A stretch of 18,337 nt of DNA, from the NCBI GenBank assembly GCA_019416395.1, contig DXXH01000023.1, forward strand, positions 1 to 18,337, given 5' to 3'. Made by a program: the position numbers and the translations under genes. This document shows, piece after piece, positions 1 through 7,659 of the stretch. The notes beneath the pieces are model-generated. The model was given only the letters and a program-made list of their open reading frames with translations, was not told where the DNA came from and searched no databases. Every line of letters begins with the position of its first letter. The first letter of the stretch is position 1. This DNA is from Clostridiales bacterium. Its GTDB lineage: Bacteria; Bacillota; Clostridia; Oscillospirales; Acutalibacteraceae.

Positions 1-23
1 TCGAGAACATGAAATAGAGAGCG

Positions 24-63
24 AAAGGCCGCTGCCAGGCAAAACCCGGCAGCGGCCTTTTTT
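24..63 (+). terminator. Rho-independent terminator of an upstream gene
   Basis: A 13-bp perfect stem (arms 24-36 and 48-60) closes an 11-base loop, and its 3' arm runs into a T tract (58-63). It would end a plus-strand transcript entering from the left of the window. The complementary strand has a shorter T run, so it may also stop minus-strand transcription weakly. Confidence 0.88.
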
Positions 64-478
64 GCGCCCCGCAGCCAGGAACCGGAAGGATCACCTGTTC
101 CCGCCTGTTGAGCCCCGTGTGGCCCGTTGTTGCGGGTTTCCACCCAAGGTGGGGAAAGTACCCGACCCAGCTCCCAAAAGGCCCGTGTGGGCCCCGTGTT
201 AGGCGAGTGGAAAAAGGCCCGGATCAGGGCAGCAGAGAGGGTGTGAAAGAAGAGCAGGACAAAGGGACGGTGCCGTAAGACGGCCCCTTCCCAGTTCACA
301 GCGCCCGGCAGAGCCGGTCGCTTCGGGCTTTTTGAGGGATTTTCTCTCACGGAAAAGACGGTGCCGGTTTTGGGGCCTGGGTGCCTGGTTGCGGTGCTGG
401 GTTTCCCCGAACACCTAGAAAACACCAGCTTTGGCACGGTGCTATTCCAGGTGCCATAAACGAAAGGAGCAATTTTGC
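64..478. other. Gene-free region upstream of mob genes, possible oriT
   Basis: About 415 bases without a convincing gene. It holds several short inverted repeats: CCACC-CAA-GGTGG (140-152), which can be extended with bulges to about 134-163, and GGCCC-GTGT-GGGCC (180-193). GCCCCGTGT occurs twice (about 112-120 and 191-199) and ACGGTGCC twice (about 267 and 358). A transfer origin often lies next to the mobC/relaxase genes of mobilizable elements, so these repeats could be part of one. I cannot recognise a nic site, so this is inference from position only. No reliable promoter was found; the ribosome binding site of the next gene lies at about 463-469. Confidence 0.35.
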
Positions 479-901
479 ATGGAAATACCAGAAAATGAAA
501 AACAAGAGGTAAAACGACGGTTCCAGCTTTGGATTAAACCCTCCACGTTGGAGTTGGCTGACCAGTATTACCACATCGATAACTGCGTCAGTAGAAGTGA
601 ATTCATTGAAAAAGCCATTCTGTTTTACGTTGGCTATGTCTCCAGTCAGCAAAACCAGGACTACTTGGCCGATGTCATCCCCTCTACCGTGAAGGGCATC
701 GTGGACGAGAGCTCCAACCGCATGGGGCGGCTACTGTTCAAGATGGCGGTGGAACAGGCTGTGATATCCAACATTCTAGCAGCTGTCTGCGAAGTAAATC
801 AGCAGGAGCTAAAGCGACTGCGCGGGCAATGCGTCCAGGAGATCCGCAAAACCAATGGGATGATCTCCTTTGAGCAAGCCTTACAATGGCAGAAAGAGTA
901 A
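479..901 (+). CDS. Ribbon-helix-helix-like mobilization accessory protein
   Basis: A 140-residue protein. The start is ATG at 479, because AAAGGAG lies about 10 bases upstream; an in-frame TTG farther up has no such signal. The N-terminal part (about residues 12-50) has the pattern of an RHH/CopG DNA-binding domain: a short strand (RRFQLWIKP), then two helices containing SRSEFIEKAILFY. The remainder is helical without a motif I know. It ends six bases before a MobP-type relaxase, the usual place for a MobC-like relaxosome protein that binds oriT and helps the relaxase nick. The role therefore rests on fold pattern and neighbour. It could instead be an RHH autoregulator of the mob operon. The gene itself looks intact, although its partner is broken. 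Confidence 0.68.
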   Translation: MEIPENEKQEVKRRFQLWIKPSTLELADQYYHIDNCVSRSEFIEKAILFYVGYVSSQQNQDYLADVIPSTVKGIVDESSNRMGRLLFKMAVEQAVISNILAAVCEVNQQELKRLRGQCVQEIRKTNGMISFEQALQWQKE

Positions 902-907
902 AACAAG

Positions 908-1411
908 ATGGCACAATTCATCACAAAGTTCGGCTACCTCAAGGACAACAAGACCCGATCTCGTGGCGGGTACGCCAAGTACATCGCCACGCGGGAGGGC
1001 GTGGAAACCCCTGGCGTGGAGGGCTACATGGAATACATGGCCACCCGCCCCAGGGCGGAGCGCCTGGGAAGTCATGGCCTGTTCACTACCGCCGGAAAGC
1101 CGGTGGTACTCTCCCAGGTGGCAAAAGAACTGGACGCTCACCAGGGGCCTGTCTGGACCTTGATCCTCTCCCTTCGCCGGAAGGACGCCCAGCGGCTGGG
1201 ATTTGATACCGCTGCCCGCTGGAGGGATTTGCTCCGCTCCCAGGCTGGGACGCTGGCCCAGGGGCTGAAGATAGCGCCCAACCACATGAAATGGTACGCA
1301 GCCTTTCACAACGAAGGCCACCATCCTCATGTGCATCTCATCGCCTACTCCACCAAACCCGGCGAGGGGTTCCTCACCAAGCAGGGCATGGAAAAGATTC
1401 GCTCGGCGCTA
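908..1411 (+). pseudogene. MobP3-type relaxase, 3'-truncated (N-terminal HUH domain only)
   Basis: The first ~168 codons encode the N-terminal part of a relaxase, the enzyme that nicks oriT and attaches to the 5' end of the transferred strand. The opening (ITKFGYLKDN, then AKYIATREGVE at about residues 23-33) and the histidine cluster HHPHVHLIAYS (138-148) fit the MobP3 family. A relaxase-like stretch LTKQGMEKIRSAL (156-168) follows. After L168 the family similarity ends, and the frame runs to a stop at 1915 through bases that encode alpha-mannosidase in another frame. The remainder of the relaxase is absent, so mobilization by this copy is unlikely. No integrase, coupling protein or other transfer gene is visible. 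Translation probably relies on coupling to the gene in front, since only a weak AAAGAG precedes the ATG. Confidence 0.75.
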
Positions 1412-2847
1412 TACCGATGCCCTAAATGCACTGTCCGCCGCAGAAGATGCTGCTTGGGAAATCACCCAGACAGCTCTCCACCGCATTTCCTGGAACGTGC
1501 GTACCACCAAAGGCCTCTCCCAATCACCCTGCCAAAAGAACGCCCTGATTCTCTGGGAAAAAGAAGGAGAAGGTGCCCCCGTGGTTGTGTGCAATCCTCA
1601 CTCCTTCCCCATTTGTCAACCCGTACAGCTGAACACTACCGTATCTGGCGTTTGCGACGCCCAAGGCAATCCTGTTCCCTGCCAACTTGTCCGGGGACCG
1701 CAAACCAATGGAGAAGACAGGACAAATACCCTGTTTCAAGCCCAGGTACCGGCCCTAGGTTACGCTGTGTTCTACGTCTTCAAGGACCAGGCTTTTCACG
1801 CACTGCTGGATCATCCGGCCAAAGGGGAAAATTATGCTTTGGAAAATCAATTCCTGCGGGTGGAATTCGACCCCTACTCCGGTTGTATTATCCGTTTTTA
1901 CGACAAAGAGCGTGATCGGGAACTGGCTGCCGGCCCCATGGGGAAAGCGCTGGTCAACGACGATGAAAAGCCCGATACCTGGGCCCATGGTCTGACCGTG
2001 TTTGACCAGGTAGTGGGAGAAATGGGCCAAGCTCAGCTGACATTGCTGGAGCGGGGGCCGCTGCGGGCTGCTATCCGGTCAACCGTAAAGTATCAAGGCT
2101 CCACCCTGCGTCAGGATTTTCTGTTATCCGCCAACTCCAGGGAATTGGAAGTCCGTTGCCGCCTGGATATGGAAGAACATCTGAAACTGATCAAGCTGTC
2201 CTTCCCTGTGCGAGCTGTGGAACCCAAAGCCCTCTATTCCCTGCCTTATGGCTTTGAGGAACGGCCTTTGAGCCGAGAGGAATTTCCTGCTCACAAGTGG
2301 GTGTTGGCAGCTTCTCCTGACGGCTCGGGTCTGAGCCTGTGTAACGACGGCAAATACAGCTTCTCCATTGTCCCCTGCCCTCACGGCGCCGACCTGCGAA
2401 TGGTCATCGCCCGGGGTTCCATTTACGCAGACCATTACGGCGTACGGGACAATCTGGTGGAATATCAGGACCAGGGGGAGCAATTTTTTCCGTTATACTC
2501 TGTCCCCAGACACAACTCCGTTTTCCACCGTCCGCAGGGCCAACCTGTTGAACCTCTCTCCGGAATTGCTGTTGGAAACCCATCACGACGGTATGCTGGA
2601 CACCGTTTACCAGGGGGTGGAAATTGAAAAGGACAATGTGGTGCTTTCCACCGCCAAACAAGCGGAAGACGGAAAGGGATATATTCTCCGGTTTTACGAA
2701 ACAGCAGGCCAGGCTGTTTCCAGCCGGGTATCCCTGCCGTTCCTGGGAATGGAAACCCAGCTGTCTTTTGGCCCCCAGGAAATCAAAACACTGCGGGCGT
2801 TTCCGGAAACTGGAGAGCTGATGGAAACCCTCATCACCGAATTGTGA
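1412..2847 (+). pseudogene. GH38 alpha-mannosidase, C-terminal half, 5'-truncated and frameshifted
   Basis: About 479 codons of the middle and C-terminal beta domains of a glycoside hydrolase family 38 alpha-mannosidase. Supporting stretches are LRVEFDPYSGCIIRFYDKE, the DDEKPDTW region, LCNDGKYSFS, the SIYADH segment and EYQDQGEQF, in the order expected for GH38 C-terminal regions. The N-terminal catalytic domain with the nucleophile Asp and the zinc site is missing: the sequence joins relaxase DNA at about 1411. The frame is also broken at T6 (2484-2489). Removing one T there restores EQFFRYTLSP and then the final domain (LETHHDGML, GYILRFYETAG) to the stop at 2847. Without a start and catalytic domain it cannot be active. 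It sits 13 bases before a ROK kinase, consistent with a former mannoside operon. Confidence 0.85.
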
Positions 2848-2860
2848 AAGGAGAGGGCTT

Positions 2861-3937
2861 ATGAACTATTTCGCAGGACTGGACATTGGCGGGACAAAAC
2901 TGGCTGTAACCTTGGCCCAACTTCAAGACGGGGTATTGGAGATTCAAGAAAAGGTAAAGCTCTCTACGCCTGGAGAAGGCTGGCAACCCGCAGTGGCACT
3001 GTTGGAGAACACCCTGAAAAAATTGTTGAAAAAACGTTGCATTCCCCCAAGCGCTTTAGACGGGATCGGAATCAGCTGCGGCGGCCCCTTAGACAGTCAA
3101 AAGGGCTTGATCCTATCTCCGCCCAACCTGCCAGGCTGGGACAAAGTTCCCATAACAGCCTACTTTGAAAAAGCCTTTGGCGTCCCTTGTTTTCTACAAA
3201 ATGACGCCGATGCCTGCGCGGTGGCGGAATGGACTTTTGGAGCGGGAAAAGGCTGTGACAATCTGGTATTCCTCACATTTGGCACAGGGTTTGGGGCCGG
3301 GCTGATTCTGGGCGGCCGGCTGTATTCCGGCGCCAATAACATGGCCGGGGAATTGGGCCACTGCCGTTGTCCTCAAACCGATGGGGCGCCTTACGCCCCC
3401 ATTGGATACGGAAAAGCCGGCTCTTTTGAGGGGTTTTGCAGCGGTGGGGGCATTGCCGCCTTGGGCAAAGCCATAGCTTTGGAACGGATTCAGCAGGGCC
3501 GGCCTGCCAGCTTCTGCCCCACTCTGGAAGATCTTGACAGGCTCACCGCCCAGTCCATTGCCGTTGCCGCCAAATCCGGAGATCCCGACGCTCTGGAAGT
3601 GTACCGGTGCAGCGGACACCATCTGGGAGCTGCTTTAGCGTTGCTGGTGGATTTGCTCAACCCGGAGAGGATTATCCTTGGCAGCATTTACGCCAGAAGC
3701 GGGGAACTTCTCCAACAAGCCGCTTTGGAAGTGCTGGAGCAGGAAGCATTAGAACCCAACCGGAAAGCCTGCCAAATTCTGCCCGCCCAGCTGGGAGAGC
3801 ATCTGGGGGACGCGGCGGCTCTCTCCATTGCCCTGTTGGGGAGTGGACTGCCCCCGGCCCAGTCCCTGTCTTACTCCTATGCAGGCCACTCGGAAGATCC
3901 ATTTAACGGAAAGGAAGGAATCTCATGCCCGTCTTAG
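2861..3937 (+). CDS. ROK-family sugar kinase (likely manno-/fructo-/glucokinase type)
   Basis: A 358-residue cytoplasmic ROK protein that should phosphorylate a free hexose with ATP. Visible are the N-terminal phosphate-binding loop DIGGTK (8-13), the catalytic Asp in QNDADACAVAE (D115), the second phosphate loop GTGFGAG (141-147) and GELGH (163-167). The usual zinc motif CxCGxxGC after that His is not present: the region reads GYGKAGSFEGFCSGGGI (about 182-198), a variant I associate with kinases of glycan-use loci. The start is supported by AAGGAGAGG seven bases upstream. It follows the alpha-mannosidase remnant by 13 bases and overlaps the next gene by 13 bases, so mannose is a reasonable substrate guess, but the sequence does not settle the sugar. 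Confidence 0.85.
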   Translation: MNYFAGLDIGGTKLAVTLAQLQDGVLEIQEKVKLSTPGEGWQPAVALLENTLKKLLKKRCIPPSALDGIGISCGGPLDSQKGLILSPPNLPGWDKVPITAYFEKAFGVPCFLQNDADACAVAEWTFGAGKGCDNLVFLTFGTGFGAGLILGGRLYSGANNMAGELGHCRCPQTDGAPYAPIGYGKAGSFEGFCSGGGIAALGKAIALERIQQGRPASFCPTLEDLDRLTAQSIAVAAKSGDPDALEVYRCSGHHLGAALALLVDLLNPERIILGSIYARSGELLQQAALEVLEQEALEPNRKACQILPAQLGEHLGDAAALSIALLGSGLPPAQSLSYSYAGHSEDPFNGKEGISCPS

Positions 3938-5115
3938 GCAGCAACAAGGACACTATGAAGCTGGAAAACCGCCGGCAGATTTTGGGGCTGATTCACCGTC
4001 GTCCCATCTCCCGGGCCAGCCTGGCCAAACAAACAAAGCTGACCCAATCGGCCATTGGCAATATTGTAGGGGACTTGTTGGAAACCGGGATCATTCAAGA
4101 AACCCAAATAGCCCCAGAAGAATCTGCTCCCGGACGCAAACCCATTTTGCTGGATTTAGTACCGTCCTGGAAAACTCTTGTGGGGATCAGCATTGACCGG
4201 GAAGGCTTTGAGGTGGGCCTTTTAGACCTGCGCGGGAAAATCCTGGGACAAACCATCACCCTTCCCTATCAGGACAATCCCCAAACTGCCCTGGATTCCA
4301 TTGCCAAACAGGCGGAGAAGCTGCTTAAGGAACAGGGAATTCCTTCCCAACAGGTGCTGGGTGTAGGTGCCATTGTCCCCGGACCGGTCAACGCCAGCCA
4401 AGGAATCATTCTCAATCCCCCCCGGTTTGACAGCTGGCACGGGTTGCCTCTGGAGAAGGAGCTGAGTCGCCGCCTTTCCTATCCTGTTTTTGTGGAGCAC
4501 AATGCTTCTGCCATGGCCCGGGCGGAATTGGATTTAGGCTCTCCTTACAACAGTTTTGCCCTGCTGATTATCAACGATGGCATCGGCCTTGGCCTGGCTT
4601 TAGACGGAAAAATCTACACTGGCGCCAACGGTCTGGGGTGCGAGTTGGGCCATACATCGATCGATTTCCAGGGGCGTCCTTGCTCTTGCGGAAACCGGGG
4701 CTGTTTAGAGCTATACGCTTCCACCAGCGCCATACTCTACGACGCCCGCCGTTCCCGTCCTGAGTTGACCAGTTGGAAACAGCTGGTGGACAACGCCTGG
4801 AACGGTGATCCCTATTGCAACGCCATGTTGGATCTGCAAGGGGAATATTTGGCTTCCAGCGTCATCAACCTGAACAATCTGCTGGAACTGGAAGCCATTC
4901 TCCTGTCCGGGGCCGCCGCTTACCGGGGGGAGCTTTTACTGGAAAAGCTTCAGCGCCAGGTACAACAGCGTGTGTTGTCGAAAAACACCCGTTCCCTAGC
5001 CTTCCAACTGAGCCGCTCCAAAGACCACCCACCGGTAACCGCTGCGGGAGCGGTTCTCCTGCACCAGCTGTTCCACGGCCAGCTGTTCGCTGTGGAATTT
5101 GGGAAAATGCCCTGA
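3925..5115 (+). CDS. ROK-family transcriptional regulator (NagC/XylR type)
   Basis: A 396-residue repressor-type protein. Residues ~11-60 form a winged helix-turn-helix (ASLAKQTKLTQSAIGNIVGD), followed by a ROK sugar-binding domain. The structural zinc site is intact: H243, then CSCGNRGC with C253, C255 and C260. Where ROK kinases have the catalytic NDA, this protein has HNA (192-194), so the Asp is replaced by Asn and kinase activity is not expected. The start at 3925 has GGAAGGA upstream; an internal ATG at 3955 is less well placed. The start overlaps the kinase gene by 13 bases, implying translational coupling. It probably senses the sugar or sugar phosphate handled by the same operon and represses it. 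A strong terminator follows at 5161. Confidence 0.88.
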   Translation: MPVLGSNKDTMKLENRRQILGLIHRRPISRASLAKQTKLTQSAIGNIVGDLLETGIIQETQIAPEESAPGRKPILLDLVPSWKTLVGISIDREGFEVGLLDLRGKILGQTITLPYQDNPQTALDSIAKQAEKLLKEQGIPSQQVLGVGAIVPGPVNASQGIILNPPRFDSWHGLPLEKELSRRLSYPVFVEHNASAMARAELDLGSPYNSFALLIINDGIGLGLALDGKIYTGANGLGCELGHTSIDFQGRPCSCGNRGCLELYASTSAILYDARRSRPELTSWKQLVDNAWNGDPYCNAMLDLQGEYLASSVINLNNLLELEAILLSGAAAYRGELLLEKLQRQVQQRVLSKNTRSLAFQLSRSKDHPPVTAAGAVLLHQLFHGQLFAVEFGKMP

Positions 5116-5160
5116 TTTGGCAATCAAAAGGATACACTGCGAAAATTCTGGCAACACGTC

Positions 5161-5200
5161 AAAAGTGCCTGGAAACCTAAAGTTTCCAGGCACTTTTTTT
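5161..5200 (+). terminator. Strong, probably bidirectional Rho-independent terminator
   Basis: A perfect 16-bp stem (arms 5161-5176 and 5182-5197) with a five-base loop, followed by T7 on the plus strand and CTTTT on the minus strand. It ends the kinase/regulator operon 45 bases after its stop codon and can also catch the long minus-strand operon, whose last gene stops at 5314. Confidence 0.92.
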
Positions 5201-5247
5201 CATTTTCCGGGAATTCCCCCGCACAGACGGATTTGTCAGCTGTTTCA

Positions 5248-5266
5248 CAGGCCAGCACCTGGCCTG
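5248..5266. other. Perfect hairpin in the 3' region of the minus-strand operon
   Basis: CAGGCCAG-CAC-CTGGCCTG: an 8-bp perfect stem with a three-base loop, lying between the terminator at 5161-5200 and the stop codon of the CBS-domain gene at 5314. Neither side has a T tract, so it is not a terminator by itself. It could protect the 3' end of the minus-strand transcript. Nothing else is visible between 5201 and 5313. Confidence 0.45.
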
Positions 5267-5313
5267 AACCAGAAAAGGGCTGCACGGATTTACAAACTCC
5301 TTTTCCCAAAACA

Positions 5314-6060
5314 TCAGGAATTTTCCGGTTCTCCCAAAACGTCCCAAGGGGTAAGCATACCCAAAAGAGGTTCCCCAGGACAGCCATGTTCCGTGATAAA
5401 AATCACAGAAACCCGCTTGTTTTTCCCCCGCACCCGTTCAAAAATCTGGCGCACTGCTATGTATGTGGCGTCCCGGGATACAAATTTGTAATTCTCCATA
5501 TGGGCGGCCACGTCCAAATGCTTCCCCAGATCCGCCACGGTGGTATCCGGATTGATTCCTTTTCCCCCGCTGCGGAGAACATACTGGAATACAGTGCCCA
5601 CACTGAATACGCCACAAAATTCCCCGTCGCGCATTACGGGAATATGGGAATAGCCGTTTTTGTCCATAACCTCCATCAGCCGCAACACCTTTTGATGCAT
5701 ATGGGCTTTCATCACCTGTTCCCCTTTGGTGGCGAATTCAATGGCCAAAGCAGGACGCCTCACAAACTCCAGCACCTCCCGCATGGCTTCCACCACCGGT
5801 CCGGAAGGTTCCACAATGGGTTCCCCGTCCAGATTGGCGCTGTGCGTCAGCAGATTGCGGATCTCCCGGCAGACTTCCAATTTATCCCGCACAGGAGCGC
5901 TCTCATAATCTTTGATAAACTCGAATACCACACTGGAATAGTGCCGCCGGGCATTCCGGTATTTATCTTCCAGCTCGTCTTCCAGCTGTTTGTATAAATC
6001 CAGAAACTCGTCTATCCGGCGCCGTTTTTGCTCCAACTCCAATTCCCGTTCCAGTTCCAT
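5314..6060 (-). CDS. HEPN-like helical domain fused to tandem CBS domains
   Basis: A 248-residue soluble protein. The start is ATG at 6060, preceded by AAGGGGGG; an in-frame TTG seven codons upstream is less likely because that purine tract would lie inside the coding sequence. Residues 1-35 are highly charged and helical. Residues ~20-100 are all-helical and include REIRNLLTH with R68, N69 and H73, matching the RNxxxH-type motif of HEPN domains. Two CBS repeats follow (about 104-160, with GYSHIPVM; and about 172-245, with VSVIFITEHG and LLGMLTPWDV), which normally bind adenine nucleotides. It is the last gene of the minus-strand array, 24 bases after the acetyltransferase. Plausible reading: a nucleotide-sensing protein, perhaps with RNA-directed activity. 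The HEPN assignment is from motif and predicted helices only. Confidence 0.72.
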   Translation of the reverse strand: MELERELELEQKRRRIDEFLDLYKQLEDELEDKYRNARRHYSSVVFEFIKDYESAPVRDKLEVCREIRNLLTHSANLDGEPIVEPSGPVVEAMREVLEFVRRPALAIEFATKGEQVMKAHMHQKVLRLMEVMDKNGYSHIPVMRDGEFCGVFSVGTVFQYVLRSGGKGINPDTTVADLGKHLDVAAHMENYKFVSRDATYIAVRQIFERVRGKNKRVSVIFITEHGCPGEPLLGMLTPWDVLGEPENS

Positions 6061-6084
6061 GAGTTTCCCCCCTTCTGTCAAATC

Positions 6085-6630
6085 TCATTCCCCTTGCTGC
6101 TGCCGGATATATTGTTCCCGCAGTAAAGAAAACACCATGTCGTCGTGAACGATCCCCCGGTACCCTTTCACCGCCTGACGCAAGATCCCTTCCCGGGTGA
6201 AACCCAGTTTTTCCAGCACACGACGGGAACCCGTATTTTCCCGGAACACCCGTGCGGAGAGCAATTCCACTTCCCACTGGGAAAACCCGTACCGGACCAC
6301 CGCTTCCAAAGCTTCCGTCATCAGTCCCTGCCCGGCGAATTCCTCACCCAGAAAGTATTCCAGGGACAGGGCGGAGATCCCACGGCGCAGGGAATCTTCT
6401 GCCAGCCACACACCGCCGATCAGCCGCTTCCCGCTCCGCTCTTCCAAGTAGAAGGCCCGGTCTGATTCCCGGTCCTCTGCCAATTGATCCAACACTTCCT
6501 TGGGGGAAACAGGCTCCATGGCATTATAGCGCAACACAAACTCGCTGTTTCGGATTTTCAGATACGCTTCTGCGTCTGCCAGCCGGGCCCTGCGCAATAA
6601 CAGCCGTTTTGTTTCCAATCTGGTTTCCAT
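6085..6630 (-). CDS. GNAT-family N-acetyltransferase (RimJ/RimL-like)
   Basis: A 181-residue cytoplasmic acetyltransferase. It opens with the typical ETKRLLLRRARLADAEAYL and has the acetyl-CoA binding region EEFAGQGLMTEAL (about 96-108), followed by ENTGSRRVLEKLGFTREG, the usual C-terminal signature of the RimJ/RimL group. Substrates in this group range from ribosomal protein N termini to small molecules and cannot be told from sequence. The start is 10 bases after the stop of the DivIVA-like gene, with only a weak GCGGAAA upstream, so translation is probably coupled. A CBS-domain protein follows 24 bases later. Confidence 0.88.
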   Translation of the reverse strand: METRLETKRLLLRRARLADAEAYLKIRNSEFVLRYNAMEPVSPKEVLDQLAEDRESDRAFYLEERSGKRLIGGVWLAEDSLRRGISALSLEYFLGEEFAGQGLMTEALEAVVRYGFSQWEVELLSARVFRENTGSRRVLEKLGFTREGILRQAVKGYRGIVHDDMVFSLLREQYIRQQQGE

Positions 6631-6640
6631 CGTTTTCCGC

Positions 6641-7048
6641 TTACAACAGTTTTTGGGACACCAGTTCCCCCATTTGCTGGATCAAACGCTCCGCGTCCTG
6701 GGAGATGGCCTGCTGAAAATTATCCCGAAATCGCCGCAGGGCCTTGATATCCTCAATCAACCCGTCCCTCTCCTGTTCCAGCTCCCGGCAGACCCGGCGT
6801 TGGCGTTCTTCTTCCGACTGCTCCCGCCGGCGTTCCAGGGTTTCCCGGACTGCGCTCAGCTCCTGTTCCAACGTAGCGTTGGTTTCCCGAAGCTTTTGGG
6901 TTTCCCTCTCCAGCTCATCTTTCTCCCGTCCGTCCTCCTCCAGGCGCACAGAAAGTTCCTCCAGAAACGTGTCCACTTCCTCCGCCAAATACCACCTGCC
7001 CTTGGAATGGAATTGGGCGCGCTGTACGGCTTCCTTGGTACGGTCCAT
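6641..7048 (-). CDS. DivIVA-like coiled-coil protein
   Basis: A 135-residue protein. Residues ~10-31 (AQFHSKGRWYLAEEVDTFLE) match the pattern of the DivIVA N-terminal domain, an aromatic/Gly turn followed by EVDxFL, which binds negatively curved membrane. The remainder (about 35-115) is a continuous charged coiled coil rich in Glu, Arg and Leu. Such proteins localise at poles or septa and recruit partners. It is shorter than typical DivIVA/GpsB-SepIVA relatives with long tails, so the partner is unknown. The SD AAGGAGG overlaps the end of the preceding gene, 10 bases before the ATG. It sits in an operon with DNA-handling genes (holA, comEC) and could be a divisome or chromosome-related scaffold, which is inference. 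Confidence 0.7.
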   Translation of the reverse strand: MDRTKEAVQRAQFHSKGRWYLAEEVDTFLEELSVRLEEDGREKDELERETQKLRETNATLEQELSAVRETLERRREQSEEERQRRVCRELEQERDGLIEDIKALRRFRDNFQQAISQDAERLIQQMGELVSQKLL

Positions 7049-7050
7049 GA

Positions 7051-7659
7051 TTACAGTTCCTCCTTTTCCAGAAAAGAGCGCAACTCTTCCCTGCTGTACA
7101 GGGTATTCAGCGCCTGCAAAAGACCATTGGCGGAAAGCCGTTCCGGCAGTCCCAGCTTTTGCTGCAATTCCTTCCGGCGAGCAGCACTGTCATTGCCCCC
7201 CGCCAGGCCCCACTGGAACAGATCTCCTTTGGTAATGGGTTGACCCTCCTGAGACTGGGAATCCCCGCTTCCGGAAGCGTCCTCCACCGTAGCTCCGGCC
7301 CGCTCCAACGCCTGCCGCAACACGGAAAGCTCCATGCCTTCCACACCCAGCTTTCCCTCTTTGGAAGGAGCCGTCTTCCGCTTCTCTTTCCCAAAAATAT
7401 CGGGAATATAGGCATGCTTCAACTGTTGGGGCGGAATGCAGGATGAAAGCTTGTGCCGAATCAAAAATCCCGCCCCGTCGCTGTCGGTCAGAACGATCAA
7501 TCCCCGCTTTTCCGCCAGGGTCCGGAGATACTGGATTTTTTCCCGGTCTTTAAAAACGCCAAAGCCCCCTACATCTATAATAACACCGTCTACCAGCGAG
7601 GAAAGCTTGATCTTGTCGTATTTTCCTTCCACCACAATAGCTTCTTTTATCCGGATCAT
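7051..7659 (-). CDS. RNase M5-like Toprim protein
   Basis: A 202-residue protein. Its first ~85 residues are a Toprim domain: VVEGKYDKIKL (E11) supplies the first acidic residue, and LTDSDGAGFLIRHKL (D59, D61) supplies the DxD pair and trailing basic residues. This layout and the following helical domain match the ribonuclease M5 group (Toprim plus DUF4093-type C terminus), which matures 5S rRNA precursors together with ribosomal protein L18. A linker around residues 125-143, rich in Ser, Gly and Gln, separates the halves. The start codon overlaps the holA stop in ATGA, so translation is coupled. Classical rnmV is next to ksgA, which is not the case here, so the protein may be a paralogue with another RNA or DNA target. 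Confidence 0.72.
   Translation of the reverse strand: MIRIKEAIVVEGKYDKIKLSSLVDGVIIDVGGFGVFKDREKIQYLRTLAEKRGLIVLTDSDGAGFLIRHKLSSCIPPQQLKHAYIPDIFGKEKRKTAPSKEGKLGVEGMELSVLRQALERAGATVEDASGSGDSQSQEGQPITKGDLFQWGLAGGNDSAARRKELQQKLGLPERLSANGLLQALNTLYSREELRSFLEKEEL

Noticed and set aside
431..460. Promoter TTGGCA-18-CATAAA for the mob genes
   Set aside because: The start site would fall on the ribosome binding site at about 463-469, leaving no usable leader, and the match is weak.
199..652. Small minus-strand frames at the left edge
   Set aside because: They overlap the gene-free region and the RHH gene, have no SD and contain low-complexity Pro/Ser-rich sequence.
2484..2489. Programmed frameshift in the mannosidase
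   Set aside because: The gene lacks its catalytic half and a start, and no stimulatory structure was noticed; a simple homopolymer indel is sufficient.
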